The position numbers and the translations under genes are program-made. This document shows, piece by piece, positions 36,211-45,205 of a stretch of 62,895 bases of DNA (position 1 is the stretch's first letter; the number at the start of each line of letters is the position of its first letter). Under the pieces are notes generated by a model, which saw nothing but the letters and a program-made list of their open reading frames with translations, searched no databases and had not been told where the DNA came from. This stretch comes from Planctomycetaceae bacterium (lineage in GTDB: Bacteria > Planctomycetota > Planctomycetia > Planctomycetales > Planctomycetaceae). The stretch is from assembly GCA_900299185.1 (NCBI GenBank), contig OMIV01000003.1:1-62895 (forward strand). The letters run 5' to 3'.

Positions 36211-39200
36211 ATGGATCTGTCGAAATATCTGGGGTTTCGCGATAGCGAACCGTCTCTGACTGCCTCTGATCGTCAGCGAGTTCTCCAGTACATCATCCTC
36301 AAACTGATTGCGAACGGTCAGCCACATCCGCTGACTGAAGAAACTCCAGAAGTCGCGCTCGACGCCGAGCAGTTCGTTTCGCAGTACTACCAGCGAATCA
36401 AGCGACTCGATCCCATCCGCTGTCCTGCGGATGCTCGTATTGAATTGTTCTTGGCCGAGCACTTCGCGGATGTGCCGTTGTCAGAGCCGCTGCGGTTGCC
36501 GGATCGTTCGATCATCCTCGACAGGCACGGCTTGGCGCGCGAGATGTCGTTGCCCATGAATGGTGACCGTTACCAGAACGACCTCGTGGCATCGTTCCGA
36601 GTTCGAAATGGTGTCTTGCATAATCCTGCGAGTGATCGTCGCACGACAAGCGGCACGTTCCATGTGACAGAAGGCGTCTTGCCCGTTCCTGCCGATAAGA
36701 AAGCTGTTCCGAAACGAACGTTTGCCGAACTCTTTCGTCGAGCGATCAATGCTCCCGACAAGATGCTTGAGCTTCCGTTTAATGAAGGCTGTGCAGAGCC
36801 GGCGCGGACGTTTGCGTCGCTGCTTATTCGCCCGCTCGTCTGTCCTGAAGTCGTGGGCTTCTGTCCGCAAAAGACAATGGAAGTGCGGTTCTTCGCCCCC
36901 GGTTCGCTCATTAGCAATTTAGACTTCGTCGAATCCATCTTCGGTAACAGCGGCGATCCATACTTGCCGAGCAACGATGCCGGACTCGATGTGGAACATT
37001 GGACCGGGCACACCGGTTGTGTAATTTTGGCTCCACACTTAGTGCAGGTCACTAAGCAGCAAGCTGGTCTTCCGCATTGGGACGAAGCGACTGATCGTCA
37101 ACGCCGAGACGGAATGTGCTGGAAGTCGCCGAAGGATCTCTACAACGAAGGGCAAGCATTCAAGCTGACGTGTCGCACTGCGGCAGGAGTAATTGTTACA
37201 CTGATTGCCGACAATTACTTCGGTTACTGCAAGAAGGAAGTCAAAACACAGATCAGCTACGCCGCCAACTTGATGGGCAATGTTGAAGAGGAACATGCTG
37301 GCGGAACGATTGCATTCGCCAGCTTCAATCTAGGCGAAGAGCACTCTGTTGCCGGTCGCCAGTACAACGGTCGCTCATTTGAGGACGTTGCTCGTGACTA
37401 TGGTGGCAAGTTGATGGAGGTTAAGCCCGAGGGGTATGGCGTTGACCTCAATTATCCGAACATCGTCTACATCCCAGAGACAGCTCGAGCGAGCGTCCAA
37501 GGGCAAACGATTACTTGGCCGCGCGACGGGAGAGAACACTCGCTGCCGCTGCTTCCCGAGAAGACCTACATCACGCCTTCTGGCTACAAAATCCGACTCG
37601 AAAAACATCCAACGGCTCCATCATGGAGATTGATTGGAACACTTTTCGAAGGTGTGTTGTGTCACAAGCCTTGCACCGTCAGTGGTGGTGGAAAGAGCGA
37701 GATCAGTAAGTCGCTTGTCGATTACGTGCTCTATGGGCCGATCTTTGTGGCAGACTTGGAACGCGACCTCGATCTGGTGCAGAAGATCTTCGAACGAAAT
37801 TACGCGGACCGCTGGCACAATCCAGAAGATGCAGAACGCCGTGATTACACAGCTCAACCTAGTCGCAAAGTTCTAAGTCCGACTCGTTCGCTGGGCAGTG
37901 TTATCAAGCTGCTGACTCCATCAAGCGATTACACAGATGCCTACAACCGCTGGTTGGAGTCGATACCAAGCTACGTGTACGCACTCGTTTTCATCATTAA
38001 ACGCTTCCATCGCGGCGATGAGAATACGGACTGGCGGAGTGCCTTCACGGTCGACGTGATCAACGGGATGCCGGGGCACGAGCTTAAGTACAAAGGACGT
38101 AAGCTCGTCGGGGACTATCTGCGAGTTGGCTTGCTAGGCGACAACTCTTGGCGGACTTTCAAACTGCGACAGGACTTCGCGCCAGCTGACAAGATTCAGA
38201 CGGAAGACGATCTGAGTGCTTCGGTCATTGTGCCTGCTCAGCAATTGAAGAACCTCGGCGACGTCATGGCACCGGCGCTGTCATACAAGTTTGTTGAGAA
38301 TTGCGAGTACCGACTCTTCCAACGACCTGACGATGCCGTGCACCGCGGATTGGATAAGCAATGCGAGTCCGACATGGCTCGCGGCGACAACTTCATTGTG
38401 AATTTTGAGCCGCTGTCACATTCGCAGGTTGTTGACATCTGCCAGCACGCGGTTGACCTCAGCCAGTTCACGGCGCCAATGCAGCGTTTGATGAAGGACG
38501 TTGCTGAAGCGGGATCGGGTTATGTTGTTTGCTCGGCCACGCCACGCATGATTGATGGCAAGCCGAGCCAGAATCCGCGCTATCTCCAGAACCGTCCTGA
38601 CTTGGTTGATCCTTCGAAGAAGTACATCGCCTCGGTCGGAGTCAGACTATCGCGAGCAGTACCGTTCGATCAGCCAGTTCACATTCCCGTGCAAGCCGTG
38701 TTGTTTGGTCGTCGAAACAATCCGCCTGATTACGCGAAAGGCATTCGGCCTCTCGCTGTTTATAGCCCAATGCACTACCAAGAATTGCCGGAGCTCTTCA
38801 TGGACTTCGTCAGTTCTCTGACGGGCAAGAGTCCCTCAACGACTGGAGCCGGTAGCGAAGGTGCTTTGACGAAAGGGCCGTTCAACGCGCTGCCACCCAT
38901 CACGGATCTCAACAACGCTCTGGTTAGCTATCTGCTGACCGGACTTGGAGGTTTCTCGACGGCTGCGGGCTATGTCGGACCTAACGTGCGTGTTGATCAT
39001 GACATCAGCTTGTTGGTCCCAGAGATCTGGTGCCGAATGAGTCCGTCCGAACGCGATCCACTGGCCATGATCAAAGAGGGCCTCTTGGAGCGATTGGAAG
39101 ATTTCGAACACAACGGGCAGCGAGTCCTTGCCAGTCGTCTTGGCTATCGGATTACGTCGAGGTTTATTCGCAAGTATGTCGGTCGAGTCTTTGACCATCC

Positions 39201-39687
39201 CAACAAGGTCTTTGACGAAGCTTTGCTAAAGCCCGAGACACAAAACCGAGAGGCTTATATCGACGGCATTCACTACATCACCGAAGCGCATGAACGAGTC
39301 GCCAAGCAGTACTTCGATGATGGCTCGATCGACCTCGCTTGCCCGCCGCTGCGAGCCCTGTTGCACATTATGGCTTACGGCCAATACGAAGGTCGCGACG
39401 CTCAGCATCCTGAGATTCGTAAGCTCTTCACTCTCGAATCAATGTTGGCGTCAAACTGGTACCGACGCCGATTAGAGACCAAGCAACAGCGCGATGTATC
39501 GCTGTGGTTGGGCCATACCAACTACCTCAAGAGTTATTTGGCGCAAGCGGCCAATGCGAATGACGCAGCGCGACTTCAACTCGCCGCACGTTTGGATTTG
39601 GCGAAGGCGGAACTCGTTCGAGTTCAAAGTCCGCAGTACCTCAACGATCTCAGCGGTTGCCTTGGAGCTGATCCACTCGGGCGATAG
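36211..39687 (+). CDS. Candidate pyrophosphate-type phosphoenolpyruvate carboxykinase
   Basis: The 1158-residue protein (numbering from the ATG at 36211; a GTG at 36127 would add 28) has PEPCK-like active-site motifs at classical spacing. YFGYCKKEVKTQISYAANLM gives Lys341-Lys342, and EEEHAGG gives His362, 20 residues after Lys342. In rat GTP-PEPCK the metal ligands Lys244 and His264 have the same gap. The P-loop-like SGGGKSEIS contains Lys495; Asp515 in VADLERD follows 20 residues later, as Lys290 to Asp310 in rat. A long insertion separates His from the P-loop. The length fits the PPi-PEPCKs (over 1100 residues) described from Entamoeba and Propionibacterium, which interconvert oxaloacetate and PEP with PPi/Pi. 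Motifs are seen; family and cofactor are inferred. Confidence 0.7.
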   Translation: MDLSKYLGFRDSEPSLTASDRQRVLQYIILKLIANGQPHPLTEETPEVALDAEQFVSQYYQRIKRLDPIRCPADARIELFLAEHFADVPLSEPLRLPDRSIILDRHGLAREMSLPMNGDRYQNDLVASFRVRNGVLHNPASDRRTTSGTFHVTEGVLPVPADKKAVPKRTFAELFRRAINAPDKMLELPFNEGCAEPARTFASLLIRPLVCPEVVGFCPQKTMEVRFFAPGSLISNLDFVESIFGNSGDPYLPSNDAGLDVEHWTGHTGCVILAPHLVQVTKQQAGLPHWDEATDRQRRDGMCWKSPKDLYNEGQAFKLTCRTAAGVIVTLIADNYFGYCKKEVKTQISYAANLMGNVEEEHAGGTIAFASFNLGEEHSVAGRQYNGRSFEDVARDYGGKLMEVKPEGYGVDLNYPNIVYIPETARASVQGQTITWPRDGREHSLPLLPEKTYITPSGYKIRLEKHPTAPSWRLIGTLFEGVLCHKPCTVSGGGKSEISKSLVDYVLYGPIFVADLERDLDLVQKIFERNYADRWHNPEDAERRDYTAQPSRKVLSPTRSLGSVIKLLTPSSDYTDAYNRWLESIPSYVYALVFIIKRFHRGDENTDWRSAFTVDVINGMPGHELKYKGRKLVGDYLRVGLLGDNSWRTFKLRQDFAPADKIQTEDDLSASVIVPAQQLKNLGDVMAPALSYKFVENCEYRLFQRPDDAVHRGLDKQCESDMARGDNFIVNFEPLSHSQVVDICQHAVDLSQFTAPMQRLMKDVAEAGSGYVVCSATPRMIDGKPSQNPRYLQNRPDLVDPSKKYIASVGVRLSRAVPFDQPVHIPVQAVLFGRRNNPPDYAKGIRPLAVYSPMHYQELPELFMDFVSSLTGKSPSTTGAGSEGALTKGPFNALPPITDLNNALVSYLLTGLGGFSTAAGYVGPNVRVDHDISLLVPEIWCRMSPSERDPLAMIKEGLLERLEDFEHNGQRVLASRLGYRITSRFIRKYVGRVFDHPNKVFDEALLKPETQNREAYIDGIHYITEAHERVAKQYFDDGSIDLACPPLRALLHIMAYGQYEGRDAQHPEIRKLFTLESMLASNWYRRRLETKQQRDVSLWLGHTNYLKSYLAQAANANDAARLQLAARLDLAKAELVRVQSPQYLNDLSGCLGADPLGR

Positions 39688-39700
39688 TTGCTATTCAATT

Positions 39701-39733
39701 GAACGGCCGAGCCTGCATGGGGCGCGGCCGTTC
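39701..39733. terminator. Hairpin between convergent genes
   Basis: GAACGGCCG pairs with CGGCCGTTC (9 bp) around a 15-nt loop. It lies 13 bases after the PEPCK-like gene and 21 bases before the end of hemG. TTGTTGG follows on the plus strand. Confidence 0.6.
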
Positions 39734-39754
39734 TTGTTGGTTGAACATGCTCAA

Positions 39755-41245
39755 CTAGGTCGCAACTTGGCAGTTGAGGAGTCGTTCTGCAGCAGACTCT
39801 GCATTGTCGATGCAGTCCGGTAGTCCGACGCCTTGGAATGCGTTGCCAGCGAGGACCATGTTTAGCAGCGCGTTTGCGAGCTGATTGATCTTCTGGATGC
39901 GATCAATGTGTCCGACGTAGTACTGTGGCATCGAGTCGTTGTGTCGCACCACAACCATGAAATCGGGAGTCCCCTTAACTCCAAGGATCGATCGCAACTC
40001 ATCCGCGACAATGGCTTCAATTTGCTCATTGGAGTTTTGGAGTTGCTCTGGTTGCATCGCGCCACCGACGAAGGTCCGCAAGATGACTCGGCCTTCAGGT
40101 GCGCGGCCTACGAACTTGCGGCTGGAGAATGACACCGCGAGCACGCGTCTTCGTACGATTGCTGGAATGACGAGTCCGAAGGAATCGAGCGGATGCTTGA
40201 TGTCTTCGAGCTTGTGGCCGCTGACGACAATGGCCGTTGACGCATATTCGATGGCAGTTAGCTCGCGGCATAACTCATCAAGTCCCTTGATTGATGACGC
40301 ATCGGAATGAGTTGTTTGCTGGAGTGTTCGCAATAGTGCCGCCTGACGAAAGGCCGGCATTGCAATAATTGCTCCATCAAAGTCTTCGGTTCGTTGATCC
40401 GCCAATGTCAAACGTAGGCGTCGACTTGGCAGTGATTTCATTCCAACGACGGGCGAGTTCATCACCACTCGTCCTTTGGCTGTGATTCGTTCGCGAAGAG
40501 TGTCGAACACGACTGACATTCCATCTCGGGGTGCCGCAAACAAGCTGTAGCGTGCGCCGCTTCCTAAGAACTCACGAGACTGCTGAGGCTCGCGTGCAGC
40601 TTGCTTTTTGGATGCTTGAATCAAGCTGCCATATTCCCGCTCCATGTCGATGAAGCGTGGCATGGTGGCTTTCAAGCTCAGGCGTTCTGGGTCTGAGGTG
40701 TAAATGCCGCCCACCAGTGGTTGGATGAGCCGATCAAGTGCCTCGCGTCCCAACCGTCTTCGCACAAAATCCGCCAGGCTCTCATCCCCTTCTTCGGTGC
40801 GGCGAGGTACGAATAGCTCCATTCCCATTCTCAACTTCCCGCTGATCGAGAAGATTGGGGACGTAAGCACTGGCCATACTTTGCCAGGGCTTAACAACAT
40901 AAAGCCATCTGGTACCGGGACTGGTCGGCCATCTTTTAGAACCAGTGAGCCCCGATACTTCGTTTCGGTTTTCAGCAGTTGATCGGCGATGCCGAGGCGC
41001 TCGCAAAGCTTCACCGCCGCGGGCTTGTTGGTGATGAAATTGTCGGCCCCTGTTTCAACGAGGTATTGGCCGATCCATGTTGTTCCCGCCACTCCACCGA
41101 TGCGATTGCTGCCTTCAAACAGAGTGACCTCAATCGATTGGTTACTTTGATTGGCGAGTTCAATTAATCGATGAGCCGCCGCCAAGCCTGTCATTCCGCC
41201 TCCGATTACCGCCAGGCGACGAGCAGGCATTTGTTCCGAATTCAT
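39755..41245 (-). CDS. hemG: Protoporphyrinogen oxidase (HemY type)
   Basis: This FAD enzyme makes protoporphyrin (or coproporphyrin) by six-electron oxidation in heme synthesis. The 496-residue protein begins with the FAD dinucleotide site RLAVIGGGMTGLAAAHRL (residues 10-27) and EGSNRIGG, then GQYLVETGADNFITNKPAA typical of the family, and ends with ALLNMVLAGNAFQGVGLPDCIDNAE for FAD binding. GGAAA precedes the ATG. It is transcribed alone here; other heme genes are outside the window. Confidence 0.92.
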   Translation of the reverse strand: MNSEQMPARRLAVIGGGMTGLAAAHRLIELANQSNQSIEVTLFEGSNRIGGVAGTTWIGQYLVETGADNFITNKPAAVKLCERLGIADQLLKTETKYRGSLVLKDGRPVPVPDGFMLLSPGKVWPVLTSPIFSISGKLRMGMELFVPRRTEEGDESLADFVRRRLGREALDRLIQPLVGGIYTSDPERLSLKATMPRFIDMEREYGSLIQASKKQAAREPQQSREFLGSGARYSLFAAPRDGMSVVFDTLRERITAKGRVVMNSPVVGMKSLPSRRLRLTLADQRTEDFDGAIIAMPAFRQAALLRTLQQTTHSDASSIKGLDELCRELTAIEYASTAIVVSGHKLEDIKHPLDSFGLVIPAIVRRRVLAVSFSSRKFVGRAPEGRVILRTFVGGAMQPEQLQNSNEQIEAIVADELRSILGVKGTPDFMVVVRHNDSMPQYYVGHIDRIQKINQLANALLNMVLAGNAFQGVGLPDCIDNAESAAERLLNCQVAT

Positions 41246-41539
41246 GATGTCAGTTTCCGCTTGCTATCAGCAGTCGAATTGAGGTTGGTCGGCAGGTTTG
41301 GGCGCGAAGCGATTGGTTGGTGAGAGGATCGCTCATCGAGGCGAGAAGTGGAATTGAGCAAGCCTCACTCGTAGGAGAGTGTGGGCTTGCATCGTCGCGA
41401 GGAAAACGAGCGAGCCGTTTAACCGCGATCATCTTCCGAGCGTAACCGCTGAGTCCAACTACTCAGCGAAATCTTGCTCTTGGAATGCTCGCGACTAAAC
41501 GGCTCGTTAACTCAATATCTGGCGTTGAAGAATCGACGC

Positions 41540-41686
41540 TTAAGCAGCGCGACGAATTTCTTCTAACGAGTCCAATAGCGACTCGGCGTTTTCGATCGAC
41601 CCAACGTCCTCAATGAAGTCCAGCAACTGAGCGAGTTCATCTTCGCTGAACTCTTCCAAGCGATCGATCAATTCCTCGTCGTCCAT
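41540..41686 (-). CDS. Small acidic protein, 48 residues
   Basis: A short frame on the minus strand encodes MDDEELIDRLEEFSEDELAQ and ends SLLDSLEEIRRAA. The ATG is preceded by AAAGGACAACTTC, a good ribosome site. The protein is acidic, Glu/Leu-rich and predicted helical, perhaps dimerising or binding a partner. It is flanked by about 235 and 295 bases of noncoding DNA. No family recognised; the ribosome site and coherent composition support it being real. Confidence 0.55.
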   Translation of the reverse strand: MDDEELIDRLEEFSEDELAQLLDFIEDVGSIENAESLLDSLEEIRRAA

Positions 41687-41921
41687 GAAGTTGTCCTTTC
41701 ACAAGTGTGACTTGCTGACGCGTTCCATGACTCAAATCTGGCCGTCGGGTATCCCGACAACATCGCGTCAGCCTGTCTTCGATCGGATCGTTGGGGCGTG
41801 AAAGTTGAGAACTCGTCGGCTAATTGCCTGAAATCGTCGACGGTCATCAAAACAGCTTAAGACGCTCAACGAAATTGGTAACTGATCGACGCCAAGCGGC
41901 GTTGCTGAGGCGGTTGCTCAC

Positions 41922-43130
41922 TTACTTCGAAGAAAGATTGAGAACCAACCTGAATCCGATTTGTGGGTTCTTGTCCGTCATTCGAATGCCGCGACGAGCG
42001 AAAACGCACCAATTCTCATCACCGCCTTTGACCACCCGTAATGAAGTGCCCGATGACGTTTTGGGGCCTAGCCAGTTTTTCCGTCGTTCAAACGGAATCT
42101 GCGCGAGTGGCTTGAATGCCTCTTCGTGGTAGAGATCAGCAATCCACTCCCAGGCGTTGCCTGCCATGTCGTAGACGCCGTAGACGCTGCGGTCTTCTTG
42201 GTGTCGGCCAACCACATCGATTTGGTTCGGCGACCGCGGCTCAGTCCACAGAGGACGGGAGTTGCCCCAGGGAGATGAAAACCCGCCGGGACCACGCGAT
42301 GCTTTCTCCCATTGCACTTCGGTGGGAAGATCGCAGCCCACCGACGATGCGTAGTTCTTGGCATCGATCCACTGGATGCCGAGAACTGGAAGATCGGGAG
42401 CAGATCCAATGTTGGTTGGCTCGCCGAGCGAAGTTCCCTTTGATGCTACCCGCTTCTTGGCATCGGCATATTGACCGACTCGCACCTCTGTGACTCCGAT
42501 GTAGAAGGCGTCGGTATTGGTTTCGATCGCTGGTTGGGCATTCGAAGCACCGTTATTCGAGCCCACCCACGACGCTCCACCGGGAATCAATGCGAGTTCC
42601 GAGCCGTCAACGTTGCACCGGATGCGGCTCGGCAGGCCTCCTATCACTTCAAAATTTGGGATGGGAGTGAAACCAGCTGGCAAACCAGTTGTGATCGATT
42701 CCGAAGATCTAGTCGTAGACTTTTCGCTCGAAACAAGAAACGTCGTCGGTTCAACGATGGCAGTTGGGGGGACTGCGATAAAAGTTTCCGCGTCAGGAAA
42801 ACTAGCGGCGGAGGTGCGACCAACGATTTCGAAGTCTGGTGCGGCTTCCGTGACTTCGAAGATGTCTTCAGGTTTGTGTTTAGAAAAATCAAAAGCAGGA
42901 GCAGCAGGCTTCGTCGAAGCGTTATCGAGTTTCTCGACAGTTGACGATGTCGTAGTCGGAGACGCTTGAGAATCAGTTGTCGTCGTTGGCTTCTCGCCAG
43001 GTGCTTGGTCGGATCTTGCACACCCGAGAGTACTGATCGCTAAAAGCATGGCCATCGAAACGACAACGCCTCGGCATGGGTTGCATGTCGAGGCGATAAC
43101 TTGTCGAAGCTGATGCGGCTGTGAAGTCAT
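41922..43130 (-). CDS. Lipoprotein with a formylglycine-generating-enzyme-like (SUMF1) domain
   Basis: A 402-residue product with a late lipoprotein signal (AMLLAISTLGC), a Thr/Ser/Pro-rich linker of about 130 residues, and a C-terminal SUMF1-like domain: ELALIPGGASWVGSNNG, DAFYIGVTEVRVGQYADAKK, CDLPTEVQWEKASRG, YDMAGNAWEWIADLY and GFRLVLNLS. True formylglycine enzymes have two active-site Cys; the corresponding stretch VVKGGDENWCVFARRG keeps only one. It is more likely a non-catalytic or differently active relative. The ATG at 43130 follows GGGGTG. Confidence 0.82.
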   Translation of the reverse strand: MTSQPHQLRQVIASTCNPCRGVVVSMAMLLAISTLGCARSDQAPGEKPTTTTDSQASPTTTSSTVEKLDNASTKPAAPAFDFSKHKPEDIFEVTEAAPDFEIVGRTSAASFPDAETFIAVPPTAIVEPTTFLVSSEKSTTRSSESITTGLPAGFTPIPNFEVIGGLPSRIRCNVDGSELALIPGGASWVGSNNGASNAQPAIETNTDAFYIGVTEVRVGQYADAKKRVASKGTSLGEPTNIGSAPDLPVLGIQWIDAKNYASSVGCDLPTEVQWEKASRGPGGFSSPWGNSRPLWTEPRSPNQIDVVGRHQEDRSVYGVYDMAGNAWEWIADLYHEEAFKPLAQIPFERRKNWLGPKTSSGTSLRVVKGGDENWCVFARRGIRMTDKNPQIGFRLVLNLSSK

Positions 43131-43307
43131 CACGCACCCCAAACGCTGGACTGAATTAAGCACTAGCAAGTGACCAATTCGAATCGAACCGGCGGCAATT
43201 CAGGAAACGCTACCGAGGACTGACAGAGGCAGCCTTTATTGACGGTTCAATCTCGAAAGTCTGCAAACTGCCGATGCCCAGCTCGAACACCAACGCCAAG
43301 ACCTTCA

Positions 43308-43742
43308 CTAAGAGGAGGCGCCACCTTCTACGACTTCAGAAGCAGCCTTTTGCTTTGCGGCCTGTGGATTGCCTTCTTCAATAGCGACAACCTTACCACG
43401 ACGCTCGGCCAAGCGAGTCGCCTTACCGACGCGGTCACGCAGGTAGTAAAGCTTTGCGCGTCGAACTTTACCGTGACGCTTAACAACCAACTTCGCGATG
43501 TTCGGGCTGTTGTACGGGAAGATTCGCTCAACGCCTTCACCGGCGACGATTCGACGCACCGTAAACATCTCGCTCATTCCGAAGCCTCGGCGAGCAATCA
43601 CCACTCCGGTAAAAATCTGAATGCGTTCTTTGTCGCCTTCCTTGATGCGGCAGTGGACCTCGACCGTATCGCCGATCGTAAACTCCAACTTGTCAGGCCG
43701 CAGAAAACTCTTTTCTACAGCTTCCATAATTGCGTTTCGCAT
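43308..43742 (-). CDS. rplS: 50S ribosomal protein L19
   Basis: The 144-residue protein has the L19 core: [55 protein letters not shown] and [26 protein letters not shown]. It sits at the 30S-50S interface. The ATG at 43742 has GAGGTG seven bases upstream. It is the last gene of ffh-rpsP-trmD-rplS, 29 bases after trmD. A short Ala/Lys/Gln-rich tail extends beyond the usual length. Confidence 0.95.
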   Translation of the reverse strand: MRNAIMEAVEKSFLRPDKLEFTIGDTVEVHCRIKEGDKERIQIFTGVVIARRGFGMSEMFTVRRIVAGEGVERIFPYNSPNIAKLVVKRHGKVRRAKLYYLRDRVGKATRLAERRGKVVAIEEGNPQAAKQKAASEVVEGGASS

Positions 43743-43771
43743 GACTGCACCTCTTCCAATTTCAAGACCAA

Positions 43772-44620
43772 TCAATCGACTGCGGGCCGTTGATTGGTCC
43801 GACGTCGTTTCTGTTTTTTAGGTTTCTCGGGAAACCGTTCCCGATAGCTGTCGTAAAGTTCGGGCCGCCTATCCCGAGTAATTTTTAGTGCTTCCTCAAG
43901 CTGCCACTCGGCAATTTTTTTGTGATTGCCACTCAGCAAAACTTCGGGAACACCAACTCCGCGATAATCGCGAGGTCGCGTGTATTGCGGATACTCCAGC
44001 AAGCCCGTGTCGGCGAACGATTCGTACTTGCTACTGGTTTCATCGCCCAGCACGCCCGGAATCAACCGGATGACCGAGTCGATAATCATCATGGCTGGGA
44101 CTTCGCCGCCGTTGCAGATGAAGTCTCCGATCGAGATTTCCAAAGGCTTAAGGCCCTCTCGAATCCGATCGTCGAAACCTTCATAGCGTCCACACAGCAA
44201 GAGCAATCTCTTGTATGTTGCTAGTTCCCTTACGACTTGCTGGTCCAACCTCTTCCCCCGAGGAGTCAACATCACCAGTTGACCGGGATCAGGGGAGTCC
44301 GCTTGAACCGCTTCGACGCATTCGAAGACTGGCGGGCACATGATCAACATGCCCGGACCACCTCCGTATGGCGTGTCATCCACTGACTTGCGTTTGCCCT
44401 TGGCCCAATCCCGAAAGTTCCAGAGCCTGACATCTACCAACCCCGCTTGAATCGCGAGCTTCAAGAGGCTCTGACTCATGTAACTCTGAAACATTTCAGG
44501 GAACAAAGTCAGAACGTCGAAACGGATTTCGCGAACAGGATCGAGATACTCAGACTGGTTCATCTCGGAATCCCGCTGGCCTCGACCATCGAGAGTCGCT
44601 TCGGGCTTCATCTCCGCCAT
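43772..44620 (-). CDS. trmD: tRNA (guanine37-N1)-methyltransferase
   Basis: TrmD methylates G37 of tRNAs that read CNN codons. The protein has [33 protein letters not shown] and the knotted SAM site [17 protein letters not shown]...[24 protein letters not shown]. The frame carries an N-terminal extension before the conserved start; ATG at 44620 (AAAGGTG upstream) gives 282 residues and ATG at 44563 gives 263. The second codon pair is not resolved by sequence alone. A Lys/Arg-rich tail follows the domain. Confidence 0.94.
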   Translation of the reverse strand: MAEMKPEATLDGRGQRDSEMNQSEYLDPVREIRFDVLTLFPEMFQSYMSQSLLKLAIQAGLVDVRLWNFRDWAKGKRKSVDDTPYGGGPGMLIMCPPVFECVEAVQADSPDPGQLVMLTPRGKRLDQQVVRELATYKRLLLLCGRYEGFDDRIREGLKPLEISIGDFICNGGEVPAMMIIDSVIRLIPGVLGDETSSKYESFADTGLLEYPQYTRPRDYRGVGVPEVLLSGNHKKIAEWQLEEALKITRDRRPELYDSYRERFPEKPKKQKRRRTNQRPAVD

Positions 44621-44655
44621 CTGCGAACACCTTTCGGTCACCAACGGAGTTCAAA

Positions 44656-45000
44656 CTACTCGGCAGCAGCTTCTTCAGCAGGGGCTTCTTCGGCAGCGGG
44701 AGGGGCGGGTTGCTTAGGAGCGATAGCCGCTGGAGCTGGCTTAGCAGTACCCCATCGGTTCGTCTTCAGCTTCTTCACCAACATCGCCACGTTGTCCGAC
44801 GGCTGAGCCCCAACGCTGAGCCAATAGTCGTAACGTTCCATCTTGATTGCGAATCGCTTCGACTTGTCTTGGACCATCGGGTCGTAGGTGCCAATGTCCT
44901 CGATCGACTCGCCGTCACGTGCCTTGCGAATATCCATCACCGAAACCCGGTAAAACGGGCGGTGAGTTCGTCCCAGACGCTTCATTCGGATACGAACCAC
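44656..45000 (-). CDS. rpsP: 30S ribosomal protein S16
   Basis: The 114-residue protein has the S16 core VRIRMKRLGRTHRPFYRVSVMD...IEDIGTYDP...RFAIKMERYDYWLSVGAQPSDNVAMLVKK and an Ala/Pro/Glu-rich tail of about 30 residues. The start is a GTG with AAGGAG upstream. It lies between ffh and trmD, with 35 bases to the trmD ATG at 44620. The gene normally found next, rimM, is missing here. Confidence 0.94.
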   Translation of the reverse strand: MVRIRMKRLGRTHRPFYRVSVMDIRKARDGESIEDIGTYDPMVQDKSKRFAIKMERYDYWLSVGAQPSDNVAMLVKKLKTNRWGTAKPAPAAIAPKQPAPPAAEEAPAEEAAAE

Positions 45001-45205
45001 TTTCCCAGACTCCTTACAGAACCTTGCTGCGAGAAGTGCAAAGCGTCGCTCGCTCTACCACTTTCGCTGCCAAAACGGATTCACCCGCAATGCTGCGGGA
45101 CGACTGAAAATCAAAATACTCTCAGAGTTTCTCGCGTGGCACTCTTCATTCAGCAATTGAACTTCGACTAACTTCGAAAACCAACTCAGCCCTCGCGCTG
45201 AACGC

